Source of the DNA: Actinomycetota bacterium
Lineage (GTDB): Bacteria > Actinomycetota > Acidimicrobiia > Acidimicrobiales > Ilumatobacteraceae
Assembly (NCBI GenBank): GCA_016871395.1
Contig: VFYV01000013.1
Span: forward strand, 1 to 58,784
Direction of reading: 5' to 3'
DNA: 58,784 bases
A program made the position numbers and the translations under genes. Below, in pieces: positions 8,646 through 17,604 of the stretch (positions are counted from its first letter, which is position 1; every line of letters starts with the position of its first letter). The notes below the pieces were generated by a model, which saw nothing but the letters and a program-made list of their open reading frames with translations, was not told the DNA's origin and did not search any database.

Positions 8646-10785
8646 TGTGGCGGGAGTCGAAACGACGCTCGGCGTTCATCGAGAGGAACCGTAGATCACC
8701 AGAGGGCGAGAACGTACCCTGGATGTCGACGATCATGTGGGTGGCAGCCGACGTGTACAGACAGAACGAACCATCGGCGTCCACCGGCACCACCGCCAGG
8801 TTCGCCGCCGTGCGTCCGGGGATCACGTTGGCGTTCGATGCGGTCTCGGTGCTCGGTCGCAGCGCCGAGCATTTGTCAGCCTGCACGTACCCCGTCGCCA
8901 CGCTGTCGGTGAGGGTGATGTTCACCAACACCGCCGATGCGCCGGCCGGGGCCGTAAGGCGCAGGATTCCCCCGACCGGACGGCGCACACCACAGCCATC
9001 GACGTGGCACTTGCGGGTGTCCACGAGTCGGGTCTGGGGCGTCAAGGTGAGCCCCCACTGGCCAGCGGGCGAGAATGCTCCCTGCACGTCGACGATCTGG
9101 TGCAACTCAGCGGACGTCGCGGTGCAGAATCCACGCGTGGCACCGACGTTGCCCACGGTGACGACGGCCAGATTCGACACGATGTCGTTGGAGCCGAAGT
9201 TCAAATTGGAAGATACCTGACCGCGCACGGCGAGCGATTCACAGGAATCCGTGGTGAGGAAACCACCGTTGGCGGCCGTGTCGGTGACGGTCACGTTCGC
9301 GAGCAGCGACGTCGAGCCGGCCGGTGCCTGTGGCACCGGGACTCCGCTCAACGACGCCGGGGTGGCTCGACCACCGAGGCGACACGCTCCGGCCGCGTCG
9401 CATCGATCGCCCTTGCGCGTGTCGAGCACCCGCGTGGGGGTCACGAGCGTGAAGCGACCCGAGGTCGGTCCCGCCACTGCCGAGGGAAGGAAGAACCCCT
9501 GCGCATCGACGATGACGTGCATCGGGTGCGAGTTGTAGAGGCAGAAACGCCCGAGGGAGTCGAGCGGAACGACCGCCAGGTTGGCCACGGTTCCACCCTT
9601 ACCCACGTTGCCGTTGGACCAGGCCCGTTCACCCGAAATGGGGACGTCGCACCGTTCCGCCGTCACGAACGCGTCGGTGTTCGCGCCGGTGAGGGTGATG
9701 TTCACCAACGCCGCGGTGGCACCGGCCGGTGCCTGAAGCACGATCGGGGTGCGCCAGCCAGCCTGCGGGCGATCGGACCAGGCGCAAGTACGAACCGTCG
9801 TCGTTCCCTCCACCTGATTGCTGCAATAACGGGTCACGGTCGCGCCGTTGAATCGCGCGATGGCCACGGCCTCGTCGGGGGTTCCTCGGAACTCGAAGTG
9901 CATCGGGTCACGCAGGATGTTCGACTTCTGCGCCGTCGGTGTTTGGCAGCCACCGTTCCAGCCGTACCCACCCCACAACAAGCCCCACTTCTGTGCGATG
10001 TCCACGACCCACTTGGGCATGTCGGTGCGCATCGGCACGGCGCACGCGGTGGTGGCGCCGTTCTCGGCCGACGGTACGTAGCGAATCTCGGGGTTCGCGC
10101 TCACGTTGATGTCGATCGCCAGCCCCCACGCATGGTTCGACAACGACTTCGCGTCGAGGCCCATGCAGTCCTTGCGCGTGTTGGACGTGCAGCGGAAGTT
10201 GTATCCGATGACGTCGCGAACCTTGTATCCCTTGGACTGGATCTCGGCGAGGAATCCCTCGAAAAGCACGAGGGCCCCCGGAGGGGCCTGCACCGCCCCG
10301 GACTTGATGGTCCCGACCTTGCCGACGTTCCTCCAGAGGTTCTGTTCCCACGTGCGCAACGCCTCGGATCCGGTATACGACCATCCGAGCCACTTCCAAC
10401 CGGGTTGGACCGAGCCATCGGTGTTGATCGGGAACGGCGGAGTGCCCCAACCGCGTTCGGCCGGCTCGGAATACTTCGACACCACGCACGTCACCACGTC
10501 ACCGGTGGCGATCTGAGCGTCCGTACAACGAGCGGGCATCGAGGGCGTCAGCCACGGCGTGGAGTCGGAGGAGTCGATGTTGGCGGGTCGGATTCCGGTC
10601 GGCGACGCGCTGGCCTTGGCCGACGCCGGTGCGGTCAACATCGCGAACATCATCACCACGTACACCACGAGGCCGACGAGGACGACGAACGGAGCGAAAC
10701 GGGTGGCTCGGCGGGGAGGACGCCGACCCCCGTTGCGGGGGCTCAGGATCGACTGGCTCGACACGGGCACAGGTATCGGAGTCAC
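8635..10785 (-). CDS. Secreted M15 (VanY-like) D,D-carboxypeptidase with three C-terminal VDVQG-type repeats
   Basis: 716 residues. A basic N terminus and hydrophobic segment (about 31-51) followed by APASAKASA act as a signal peptide or anchor. The M15 zinc peptidase domain follows: SNHAWGLAID gives His218 and Asp225 and MHFEF gives His296, so it probably trims D-Ala-D-Ala or cross-bridge peptides in peptidoglycan. The C-terminal half is three copies of a beta-rich module. Each has a VNITLT-type strand (361, 496, 621), a central SN.N...G...ANLAVV segment, and an IVDxQGxF end (425, 564, 685). RVLDTR-like motifs follow at 454, 588 and 709. Such modules are frequent in acidimicrobial exoproteins and may bind the cell surface. 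GTG start; no strong ribosome site. Confidence 0.85.
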   Translation of the reverse strand: MTPIPVPVSSQSILSPRNGGRRPPRRATRFAPFVVLVGLVVYVVMMFAMLTAPASAKASASPTGIRPANIDSSDSTPWLTPSMPARCTDAQIATGDVVTCVVSKYSEPAERGWGTPPFPINTDGSVQPGWKWLGWSYTGSEALRTWEQNLWRNVGKVGTIKSGAVQAPPGALVLFEGFLAEIQSKGYKVRDVIGYNFRCTSNTRKDCMGLDAKSLSNHAWGLAIDINVSANPEIRYVPSAENGATTACAVPMRTDMPKWVVDIAQKWGLLWGGYGWNGGCQTPTAQKSNILRDPMHFEFRGTPDEAVAIARFNGATVTRYCSNQVEGTTTVRTCAWSDRPQAGWRTPIVLQAPAGATAALVNITLTGANTDAFVTAERCDVPISGERAWSNGNVGKGGTVANLAVVPLDSLGRFCLYNSHPMHVIVDAQGFFLPSAVAGPTSGRFTLVTPTRVLDTRKGDRCDAAGACRLGGRATPASLSGVPVPQAPAGSTSLLANVTVTDTAANGGFLTTDSCESLAVRGQVSSNLNFGSNDIVSNLAVVTVGNVGATRGFCTATSAELHQIVDVQGAFSPAGQWGLTLTPQTRLVDTRKCHVDGCGVRRPVGGILRLTAPAGASAVLVNITLTDSVATGYVQADKCSALRPSTETASNANVIPGRTAANLAVVPVDADGSFCLYTSAATHMIVDIQGTFSPSGDLRFLSMNAERRFDSRHNAG

Positions 10786-10800
10786 CGTGACGGGCCTTGA

Positions 10801-10817
10801 GAATCTCGCGGAGATTC
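10801..10817. repeat. Perfect inverted repeat between divergent M15 and VWA genes
   Basis: GAATCTC-GCG-GAGATTC, 7-bp arms around three bases, lies 16-32 bp upstream of the M15 peptidase start codon. Size and symmetry fit an operator for a dimeric regulator. A second, shorter palindrome (CCCGAATCGGG) lies at 10849-10859. Confidence 0.45.
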
Positions 10818-10916
10818 ACCCTCTCAACTGGGAGAACGCACACTTTGCCCCGAATCGGGCGTTCCTCTTGTCGAGCCCCACAAGGCGAACCGCGAAACGC
10901 ACCACAAGGAGAGACC

Positions 10917-12170
10917 ATGAAGCCCACCCTCAGACTGGACCATTCGATGATCGTCGCCCGTCGCGACGAGCGCATCCACGCCCTCCTGGAGTTGACCGCT
11001 CCCCCGGCGCCGACCCTCGAACGCCCGCCTCTCGACATCGCCCTCGTCATCGACCGATCAGGTTCGATGGAGGGTCGACCCCTCGACTCGGTGCGCAAAG
11101 CGGTTCTCGAACTGCTGCGCGTCGCCGGCGCCAACGATCGCATCGCGGTGGTCACCTTCGACACCTCGGTCGACGTCGTGCTGCCCCTCGACCACCACGA
11201 CGTCACCACCGTCGCCGGTCGCATCCGCGCCATTCACAGTGGCGGCTCCACCAACCTCTCCGCCGGCTGGTTGAAGGGCGTCGAGATTCTGACCTCGTCT
11301 GAGCGCCCCGACGCGGTGGCTCGGGTGGTGGTACTCACCGACGGACACGCCAACGCGGGCGTCACCGAACCCGACGCGTTGTGCACGATGGTGCGCGGCG
11401 CCACCGATCACGGCGTCACCACGTCGCTCATCGGATTCGCCGACGGCCACGACGAAAATCTCATTGCGGCTCTGGCTGACGCTGGGCGCGGCAACGACTA
11501 CTGGTGCGCCGGACCCGATCAAGCGCTGAACGTCTTCACCGCCGAATTCGCCGGTCTGGCGTCGGTCGTGGCCCAGAACCTCTCGGTCGAGGTTCGACCG
11601 ACCGTGGCCACCGCCGCCTTCGAGTGCCTCAACGAGTTCGACACGTCGCCCGTCCCCGGCAACGAGACCGCCCGGGTGATCAACATCGGCGATGCGTACG
11701 GTGACGAGGTACGACGCCTGGCGCTGCGCTTCGCGCTCCGGCCGGTGAGCACCACCGACGAGGTGTTGGTCGCCGATCTGGTCGTGCGTTGGGCCTCGAC
11801 CGTCGGCTCGATCGCGTTGCACGAGTTGGTCATTCCGGTCACCGTGAACAGCGTGAGCGAAGGTTCGTCGCGTCCGGATCCGGACCCCCGGGTGGTGGAG
11901 CACGTCGTACGGTTGGAGGCCGCCGACGACCGTCGTCGGGCCATCGAAGCCGCACGTCATCGTCACTTCGACGAGGCTCGACGTTTGGCCCACCGAGCCG
12001 CCAACAACCTGATCGGGGTCGGTGCCGACCCGAACGAGGTGAGCGAACTGATGCGCTTCGCCGCCGACATCGAGCACACCGACGAAACCACCATCAAGGG
12101 CATGCGCTCCGCCAGTCGACAGATCAACAAGGGTCGTCGCTCACGCTTCGATCCGAACAACCCGTTCTGA
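10917..12170 (+). CDS. von Willebrand factor type A domain protein
   Basis: 417 residues from ATG 10917, selected because AAGGAGAG (10906-10913) is ideally placed before it. The VWA domain begins at about residue 39, with the metal-adhesion site DRSGS at 46-50, GGSTNLSAGW and LTDGHANAG completing the MIDAS. The C-terminal half has a beta-rich region and a helical ending. There is no signal peptide or membrane segment, so it is probably cytoplasmic, where such proteins often partner with MoxR-type AAA ATPases; none is visible here. Divergent from the M15 peptidase gene, with a 131-bp shared regulatory region. Confidence 0.85.
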   Translation: MKPTLRLDHSMIVARRDERIHALLELTAPPAPTLERPPLDIALVIDRSGSMEGRPLDSVRKAVLELLRVAGANDRIAVVTFDTSVDVVLPLDHHDVTTVAGRIRAIHSGGSTNLSAGWLKGVEILTSSERPDAVARVVVLTDGHANAGVTEPDALCTMVRGATDHGVTTSLIGFADGHDENLIAALADAGRGNDYWCAGPDQALNVFTAEFAGLASVVAQNLSVEVRPTVATAAFECLNEFDTSPVPGNETARVINIGDAYGDEVRRLALRFALRPVSTTDEVLVADLVVRWASTVGSIALHELVIPVTVNSVSEGSSRPDPDPRVVEHVVRLEAADDRRRAIEAARHRHFDEARRLAHRAANNLIGVGADPNEVSELMRFAADIEHTDETTIKGMRSASRQINKGRRSRFDPNNPF

Positions 12171-12250
12171 GTGTCGGGGGTCCGTCGGTTACCGTTTCTC
12201 TCGGGTTCGGCATTCGCCCGAATCCGGGAGATACGGCACGGGGGAACGTC

Positions 12251-13225
12251 ATGGGTGATCGATTCGAGGATGGGTTCGCGGGCTGCGTGGCCGTGGTGAC
12301 CGGTGGCGGCACCGGAATGGGTCGCGAGCTGGTGCGCCAACTCACCGCCGACGGCTGCGACGTGGCCACCTGCGACGTGATCGCCGAGAACCTCGACGAG
12401 ACGGTGGCCATCTGCTCCGCCGACGGCAACACTGGAGAGGTTCTGCCGTTCATCGCCGATGTGTCCATCGAGGCCCAGGTGTTGGCATTCCGCGATGCCG
12501 TCGCCGCCTGGCGCCCGCACGTGAACCTGCTGTTCAACAACGCTGGTATCGGCGGTGGCGGCAGCATCGTGCTCGACGGACGCGAGGAATGGGAAAAGAC
12601 CTTCGGGGTGTGCTGGTACGGCGTCTACTTCAACACCCGCGCGTTCCTGCAGTTGCTGTTGGACGCACCGATTGGCCACGTGGTCAACACCAGCTCGGTC
12701 AACGGTTTCTGGGCCTCGCTCGGCCCGGGTATTCCCCACACCGCGTACAGCGCGGCCAAGTTCGCGGTGAAGGGCTTCACCGAGGCCCTCATCACCGACT
12801 TCCGCATCAATGCCCCGCACCTGCGGGCCTCGGTGGTGATGCCCGGACACATCGGAACCTCCATCGCCATCAACTCGCGCAAGTTGTTGGGCGCCGACCC
12901 CAAAGAAATGACGACCGAACAGGTCGCTCAGTTGCGCGAACGCTTGTCACGGGCCGGACTCGATGTCAGCGGTGCCAGTGATGAGGACCTTCGCGTGGGC
13001 ATCCAAGCCCAAGGAGAAGCGTTCCGTGATCATGCACCCACCTCGGCGGCGCAGGCCACCGCCATCATCCTCGACGCCGTGAGGCGCGATGATTGGCGCG
13101 TCCTGGTGGGAGACGACGCCGTGATCCTCGACGAGATGGTGCGGGCGAACCCGACCGACGCCTACCAGCCCGACTTCATGACCCGGGTGCACGCCCGAGG
13201 GGCTCTGAGGTTCACGGACAACTGA
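12251..13225 (+). CDS. Short-chain dehydrogenase/reductase (SDR)
   Basis: 324 residues from ATG 12251. Nucleotide-binding TGGGTGMG at 17-24, NNAG at 96-99 and the catalytic triad Ser148/149, Tyr166, Lys170 (YSAAK) are all intact. The C terminus is longer than in classical SDRs by about 60 residues. The substrate is unknown; the large hydrophobic tail region and neighbouring acyl-CoA dehydrogenase are compatible with lipid metabolism. GGGGGAA lies a few bases upstream of the start. The 80-bp gap before it holds a small TTCGG/CCGAA inverted repeat. Confidence 0.9.
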   Translation: MGDRFEDGFAGCVAVVTGGGTGMGRELVRQLTADGCDVATCDVIAENLDETVAICSADGNTGEVLPFIADVSIEAQVLAFRDAVAAWRPHVNLLFNNAGIGGGGSIVLDGREEWEKTFGVCWYGVYFNTRAFLQLLLDAPIGHVVNTSSVNGFWASLGPGIPHTAYSAAKFAVKGFTEALITDFRINAPHLRASVVMPGHIGTSIAINSRKLLGADPKEMTTEQVAQLRERLSRAGLDVSGASDEDLRVGIQAQGEAFRDHAPTSAAQATAIILDAVRRDDWRVLVGDDAVILDEMVRANPTDAYQPDFMTRVHARGALRFTDN

Positions 13226-13286
13226 GGACGTGACAGGAACCTCGCGTACGGACCGAGATTTCCATTCGGGTCACGACTCCGCTTCG

Positions 13287-13292
13287 TACACT
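13287..13292 (+). promoter_or_regulatory. TACACT leaderless -10 element of ald
   Basis: TACACT ends 7 nt before GTG 13300. The G-run just before the GTG is too close to act as a ribosome-binding site. Confidence 0.6.
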
Positions 13293-13299
13293 TGGGGGA

Positions 13300-14397
13300 G
13301 TGTCTTGGAGTGACGTACAAGTCATCGGTGTGCTGCGCGAGGTCAAGGCCGACGAGCGACGAGTGGCCCTGACACCGGACGGTGCGCGCGCTCTGGCCAG
13401 CGATGGCCGAACCGTGGTGGTGGAGACCGCCGCCGGCGAGGGAGCCGGTTTCTCCGATGACGAGTACCGCGCCGCCGGCGCCGACATCGCCGTCTCGTCG
13501 CGCGAGGTGGCCGATCGCGCCGGACTGTTGCTTCACGTGAAGGAACCGCAAACGTCGGAGTTCGATCTGTTCGGACCTCACCACACCCTGTTCACCTACC
13601 TGCACCTGGCCGCCGCCCCCGAGGTGGTCGCCGCTCTGACCGCCTCGGGTTGTCGGGCGATCGCTTACGAATCCGTCGAGGTCGACCGCGTCTATCCGCT
13701 ACTGGCTCCCATGAGCGCGGTGGCGGGTCGGTTGGCCGCCCAGAGTGCCGCCACGTACCTCGAAGCGCGCAACGGTGGTCGCGGAGTGCTCTTCGGGGGT
13801 ATCGCCGACGTACCCCCGGCCCGGGTATTGGTGATCGGTGCCGGCGTGTCGGGTCGACATGCAGCCGCCGTCGCCGCCGCGATGGGTGCCGAGGTGATCG
13901 TCGCCGATCTCGACGAGACCCGAGCCCAGGCGGTTGCCCGAGACATCGGTGGCAACACGCGGGGCATCGCCTCGGGCCCCCGCGTCATCGACGAGTTGGC
14001 GCCCACCTGTGACGTGATCATCGGTGCGGTGCTTCTGCCCGGTCGGGCCGCGCCCACCGTCATCACCAGCACCACGTTGGCCTCCATGCCCCGCGGTTCG
14101 GTGATCATCGACATCGCCATCGATCAAGGGGGCTGTGTGGAAGGCGTGCGGTCCACCACCCATCAGGACCCGATTCGCGACATGGGGCACGTACGGGTGT
14201 CGGCCACGCCCAACATGCCCGCCGCAGTCCCGCGCACCGCCACGGCCGCGCTGACCGCGGCCACGTTGCCGTACGTGCGTGCCTTGGCCGCGGGCTGGCC
14301 CAGCGCCATCGCCCGTCACCCCGAACTGGTGGGCGCCGTCAACGTCGAGGGTGGACGCGTGGTGCATCCCGAGGTGGGGGCCGCGTTGGGTCTGTGA
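13300..14397 (+). CDS. ald: Alanine dehydrogenase
   Basis: 365 residues, family-typical. Substrate residues Lys81 (HVKEP) and His102 (YLHLA) correspond to the pyruvate-binding Lys and catalytic His of known alanine dehydrogenases. The Rossmann loop GAGVSG is at 180-185, and DIAIDQGG plus the C-terminal NMPAAVPRT...ALTAATLPYV signature are present. It interconverts L-alanine and pyruvate with NAD. The GTG start is supported by the leaderless promoter. NAD(P) transhydrogenase alpha shares the fold but has a different C-terminal region. Confidence 0.93.
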   Translation: MSWSDVQVIGVLREVKADERRVALTPDGARALASDGRTVVVETAAGEGAGFSDDEYRAAGADIAVSSREVADRAGLLLHVKEPQTSEFDLFGPHHTLFTYLHLAAAPEVVAALTASGCRAIAYESVEVDRVYPLLAPMSAVAGRLAAQSAATYLEARNGGRGVLFGGIADVPPARVLVIGAGVSGRHAAAVAAAMGAEVIVADLDETRAQAVARDIGGNTRGIASGPRVIDELAPTCDVIIGAVLLPGRAAPTVITSTTLASMPRGSVIIDIAIDQGGCVEGVRSTTHQDPIRDMGHVRVSATPNMPAAVPRTATAALTAATLPYVRALAAGWPSAIARHPELVGAVNVEGGRVVHPEVGAALGL

Positions 14398-14416
14398 CGA
14401 CGCGCACGAGTTCGCG

Positions 14417-14614
14417 TCAGTAACGCGGACAACGAGGCGGGTCGTCGTCGCTGTGCTTGGCGAAGGCGTATCCGCATTCGCGGCACACGTCGTCGCTCGC
14501 CGGTCGTCCCGCTCGCCGCCGCCGCCGTTCCTCACGTATGTCATCCAACTCCGCCTGTCGCTCGGCCTTTTTCTTTCCGTGCCGATAGGCCAGGTACGCA
14601 CCCAACAGTCCCAT
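14417..14614 (-). CDS. Small zinc-ribbon-like protein
   Basis: 65 residues with a short hydrophobic N terminus (MGLLGAYLAYRHG), a highly charged coiled middle (KKKAERQAELDDIREERRRRR) and a C-terminal CREC...C pattern that could bind zinc. A strong ribosome-binding site (GAGGAGAG, minus strand) precedes ATG 14614, so the gene is probably real. Function unknown. Converges with ald. Confidence 0.55.
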   Translation of the reverse strand: MGLLGAYLAYRHGKKKAERQAELDDIREERRRRRAGRPASDDVCRECGYAFAKHSDDDPPRCPRY

Positions 14615-14705
14615 GATCTCTCCTCGAGTTCCCCGAACGAGCGTGACGGGTCGAACTGTGCGCTCGGCTTTGCCAATCGGGTCCGGCGGCTGAGAGACTC
14701 ACTTT

Positions 14706-15920
14706 ATGAGTACTGCCTCCATCACCGATTCCGCCCGCGCCACCGTGGAGGCCGCCCTCGAGGAGTTCCTGGCCGCCAATGACCCTCACACGATGAGCAA
14801 CATTGCGTTCCGAGGCGCCCGATTCGATGCCGGATTGGCGTGGGTGCACTTTCCCGTCGGACATGGTGGTCTTGGTCTGCGACCCGAACTGAATCGGCTC
14901 GTGGAGGAGCGCCTGCGCAAGGCCGGTGCCCACGCCCAGGATCCCGCCTCGTTCTTCATGGCCCTGGCGGGTCCCACCATCGTCACGCATGGCAGCGACG
15001 AGGTGAAGAAGCGGTTCCTGCGCCCGATGTTCACCGGCGAGGAGCGTTGGTGCCAATTGTTCAGCGAGCCCGGGGCCGGATCGGACTTCGCCGGGCTCGG
15101 CACCCGCGCGGTGCGCGACGGTGACGAATGGGTGGTGAACGGCCAGAAGGTCTGGAACACCATGGCTCATCTTGGTGACTGGGGAATGCTCGTGACGCGT
15201 ACCGATCCGGAGCAGCCCAAGCACAAGGGCATGACCTACTTCGCCATCGACATGCATTCCGCCGGCGTCGAGGTTCGCCCGCTGCGTCAGATCACCGGCG
15301 AGGCCGAGTTCAACGAGGTCTACATGACCGATGCGCGAGTGCCTGATTCGCAACGCATCGGCGAGATCGGCGAAGGATGGCGCGTGGCCCTGACCACGCT
15401 CATGAACGAGCGCACCGCCATCGGAGGCGGCGGGGGTGGAAACGCCAAGCGTCGTGGCCCCATCGACGAGGCCGTTCGCCTATGGAGAGGTCGGCCGGCC
15501 GACCAGCGCGACCGGGCCCATCTCGACCAGTTGATGCGTCTGTGGTGCAAGAGCGAGGTGTTGCGTCTCACCAATGCGCGCGCCGCCCAGGCGGCCAAGG
15601 CCGGCAACCCCGGACCCGAAGGTTCCATCGCCAAACTCATGCTGGCCGAGTTCAACAAGAAAGTCACCGAGTTCTCGGTGGAGTTGATGGGCGCCAACGG
15701 CATGATCGACTACGACTACACCTTCCGGCGACCCGACAACCTCAGCGTCGACGGGTTCGAAGCTGGGGTGCGCCATTCCTTCCTGCGTTCACGGGCCAAC
15801 TCCATCGAAGGTGGAACCAGCGAGATCATGCGCAACATCCTGGGCGAGCAGGTGTTGGGCCTTCCCGGTGAGCCGCGCGTGGACAAGGAACTTCCCTGGA
15901 TCAAGGTCCCCCGCAACTGA
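14706..15920 (+). CDS. Acyl-CoA dehydrogenase
   Basis: 404 residues. The FAD/acyl-CoA signatures are clear: CQLFSEPGAGSDFAGL, WVVNGQKVWNT in the beta domain and the C-terminal RSRANSIEGGTSEIMRNILGEQVLGLP. It oxidises an acyl-CoA to the 2,3-enoyl-CoA and passes electrons to an electron-transfer flavoprotein. The N-terminal domain is a little divergent, as in the FadE groups acting on sterol side chains or branched substrates, so the chain specificity is not assignable. GAGACT at 14694-14699 sits 6 nt before the ATG and may be a weak leaderless -10. Confidence 0.93.
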   Translation: MSTASITDSARATVEAALEEFLAANDPHTMSNIAFRGARFDAGLAWVHFPVGHGGLGLRPELNRLVEERLRKAGAHAQDPASFFMALAGPTIVTHGSDEVKKRFLRPMFTGEERWCQLFSEPGAGSDFAGLGTRAVRDGDEWVVNGQKVWNTMAHLGDWGMLVTRTDPEQPKHKGMTYFAIDMHSAGVEVRPLRQITGEAEFNEVYMTDARVPDSQRIGEIGEGWRVALTTLMNERTAIGGGGGGNAKRRGPIDEAVRLWRGRPADQRDRAHLDQLMRLWCKSEVLRLTNARAAQAAKAGNPGPEGSIAKLMLAEFNKKVTEFSVELMGANGMIDYDYTFRRPDNLSVDGFEAGVRHSFLRSRANSIEGGTSEIMRNILGEQVLGLPGEPRVDKELPWIKVPRN

Positions 15921-15963
15921 CTCGTTCGCCGGTGGGTCGATCTTCGACCCGTGAGCGACCACG

Positions 15964-16374
15964 ATGGGCAAGACTGCTGACGTGCGCACGAAACGTGGAC
16001 TCGAGATTCCCGACGAATGTCTGCACTGGACCTTTGCTCGTGCCGGAGGCGCCGGCGGTCAACACGTGAACAAGACCGCATCGAAGGCCACACTCACCGT
16101 GTCGACCGACACCTTGCAGGGAGCACCCACCAAGGTGTCGCGCGTGCGCGAAAAGTTGGGACCCGAGATCGTCGTGACCTGCCAGGAGAGTCGCAGTCAA
16201 TGGCGCAATCGACAGCTGTGCCTCGAGCGACTGGTCGAGATCATCGACGAGGCCGCGGCGCCACCGCCCGCGCCCCGGCGAGCGACCAAGCCCACGCGGG
16301 GTGCCGTCGAGCGACGGATCGCCACCAAGAAGAAACACGGACACAAAAAGGCCGGGCGTCGCGGGGACTGGTGA
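15964..16374 (+). CDS. arfB: ArfB (YaeJ)-like peptidyl-tRNA hydrolase / release factor-like protein
   Basis: 136 residues. The catalytic GGQ is at 31-33 within ARAGGAGGQHVNKTAS, the class I release-factor domain 3 signature, but there are no codon-recognition domains. The C terminus is a basic tail (TKKKHGHKKAGRRGDW) of the kind that enters the empty mRNA channel in ArfB. It therefore probably rescues stalled ribosomes without tmRNA. No start is strongly marked; ATG 15964 keeps the usual length. Confidence 0.88.
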   Translation: MGKTADVRTKRGLEIPDECLHWTFARAGGAGGQHVNKTASKATLTVSTDTLQGAPTKVSRVREKLGPEIVVTCQESRSQWRNRQLCLERLVEIIDEAAAPPPAPRRATKPTRGAVERRIATKKKHGHKKAGRRGDW

Positions 16375-16380
16375 GCCCGC

Positions 16381-16386
16381 TACCGT
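16381..16386 (+). promoter_or_regulatory. TACCGT leaderless -10 element
   Basis: TACCGT ends 7 nt before ATG 16394 and fixes the start of the Ddn-like gene. Confidence 0.55.
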
Positions 16387-16393
16387 CGCCGAC

Positions 16394-16822
16394 ATGCCCA
16401 GCCGCTTCGCCCTGAAATCCATGAACGCCATCCACAAGACCTTGCTCACGGTGTCGTTCGGTCGCATCGGTTGGAATGCCGGCAGCATGCCCGTGTTGAA
16501 ACTGACCACGGTGGGTCGCAAGTCCGGCGCGAAGCGCGAGGTGATGCTCACCTCTCCCCTGCAGATCGGTGACACCTGGGTGATCGTGGCGTCCAAGGGT
16601 GGCGACGACGATCACCCGGCGTGGTACCTGAACCTTCTCGCCGAGCCGCGCGTGGAGGTCGACATTCGCGGAACGCGTTCGGTGCGCACCGCGCGCGTGG
16701 CCACCACCGACGAGCGCGCCTCGATGTGGCCCCGCATCACCGCGGCGCACGCCAACTACGCCGGCTACCAGAATCGGACGTCGCGCGAGATCCCCGTGGT
16801 GTTGTTGGAACCCGCCGACTGA
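16394..16822 (+). CDS. F420-dependent (deazaflavin) nitroreductase, Ddn family
   Basis: 142 residues. The family blocks are all present: VLKLTTVGRKSGAKREVML, GDTWVIVASKGGDDDHPAWYLNLLAEP and the C-terminal YAGYQNRTSREIPVVLLEP. Members use reduced coenzyme F420 to reduce quinones, enones or nitro compounds. F420 is typical of actinobacteria. The start at ATG 16394 is chosen from the leaderless promoter; an upstream in-frame extension would overlap the arfB-like gene. Confidence 0.9.
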   Translation: MPSRFALKSMNAIHKTLLTVSFGRIGWNAGSMPVLKLTTVGRKSGAKREVMLTSPLQIGDTWVIVASKGGDDDHPAWYLNLLAEPRVEVDIRGTRSVRTARVATTDERASMWPRITAAHANYAGYQNRTSREIPVVLLEPAD

Positions 16823-16832
16823 CGACGGTCGT

Positions 16833-16838
16833 TAGCCT
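16833..16838 (+). promoter_or_regulatory. TAGCCT leaderless -10 element
   Basis: TAGCCT ends 7 nt before GTG 16846 and decides the start of the patatin-like gene, which otherwise has a long open extension on the left. Confidence 0.6.
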
Positions 16839-16845
16839 CGACATC

Positions 16846-17571
16846 GTGCCCACGATCGAACGCGCACCCATCGCCGGCGCCTTCGGAGGAGGCGGACTGT
16901 TCGGCATCGGTTACGCCTTGGGCATCTTGGACACCCTGCGCTCGCGGGGCGTCGATCTGGAGCGGGCCCCCATGATCGGCACCTCGGCCGGTTCGTGGGC
17001 GGCGGCGGCCACCGCCCTCGGTGTGGAGTATCGAGCCCTGGCCACCCTCCAAGTGCCGCGCTTCCCCAACCCGCGGGCCGGGGTGTTGGCGCGTTCGGCC
17101 CGACGCGTGTTCGGCGCCGGCAACATCGCCAACATCACCGCGGTGGCATGCTCACTGCCCCGGTTGAAACGGGTGGAGTTGTTCGGCGCCTCGACCCCCA
17201 TTCACCACATGGTCGCGGCCTCGTCGGCGGTGCCCGGACTACTGGCCCCGCAACGCATCCGGGGAACCTTGTACGTCGATGGCGGAGTGCGGTCGGGCGT
17301 CAGCGTGGATCTGGCGGCCCACGCCGACCTTCTCATCGTGATCGCACCGCTGGCCGGGGCCATGTTCGGCCCGTTCAACGACGTCGTGGAGCGCAACACC
17401 GACGACGAGATCGCCGAATGGCAAGCCGTCACCGGCGGGCGCACCATCTTGTTCGCCCCCTCGGTCGTGACGTCCCGCGCGGCCTCGCTACCCCATCACC
17501 TGTTCGACAAGGATCGCGCCATGGCGGCCTACGAGTTGGCCCGCAACGAAGCCCTCAACAGGCCCCTCTGA
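16846..17571 (+). CDS. Patatin-like phospholipase
   Basis: 241 residues from GTG 16846. The oxyanion-hole loop GAFGGGGLFGIGYALG, the nucleophile elbow GTSAGS (Ser47) and the DGG motif (YVDGGVRSGVSVDLA, catalytic Asp) form the complete Ser-Asp dyad of patatin lipases. There is no signal peptide. It is short, lacking the C-terminal extensions of larger family members. It probably hydrolyses lipid acyl esters in the cytoplasm. It converges with nrdJ; the gap contains a 10-bp palindrome CGCGATCGCG (17578-17587). Confidence 0.88.
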   Translation: MPTIERAPIAGAFGGGGLFGIGYALGILDTLRSRGVDLERAPMIGTSAGSWAAAATALGVEYRALATLQVPRFPNPRAGVLARSARRVFGAGNIANITAVACSLPRLKRVELFGASTPIHHMVAASSAVPGLLAPQRIRGTLYVDGGVRSGVSVDLAAHADLLIVIAPLAGAMFGPFNDVVERNTDDEIAEWQAVTGGRTILFAPSVVTSRAASLPHHLFDKDRAMAAYELARNEALNRPL

Positions 17572-17604
17572 GAAAAGCGCGATCGCGGTGAGGTTCGGTG
17601 CAGG

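Noticed and set aside
8737-10800. 687-codon plus-strand open frame
   Set aside because: It is antisense to the M15 peptidase gene, whose motifs and repeats are unmistakable; the reverse frame is low-complexity Arg/Gly/His-rich, as expected of antisense in high-GC DNA.
17578-17587. 10-bp palindrome CGCGATCGCG between patatin and nrdJ ends
   Set aside because: Too short and lacking a T-run to call a terminator; such palindromes are common in high-GC DNA.
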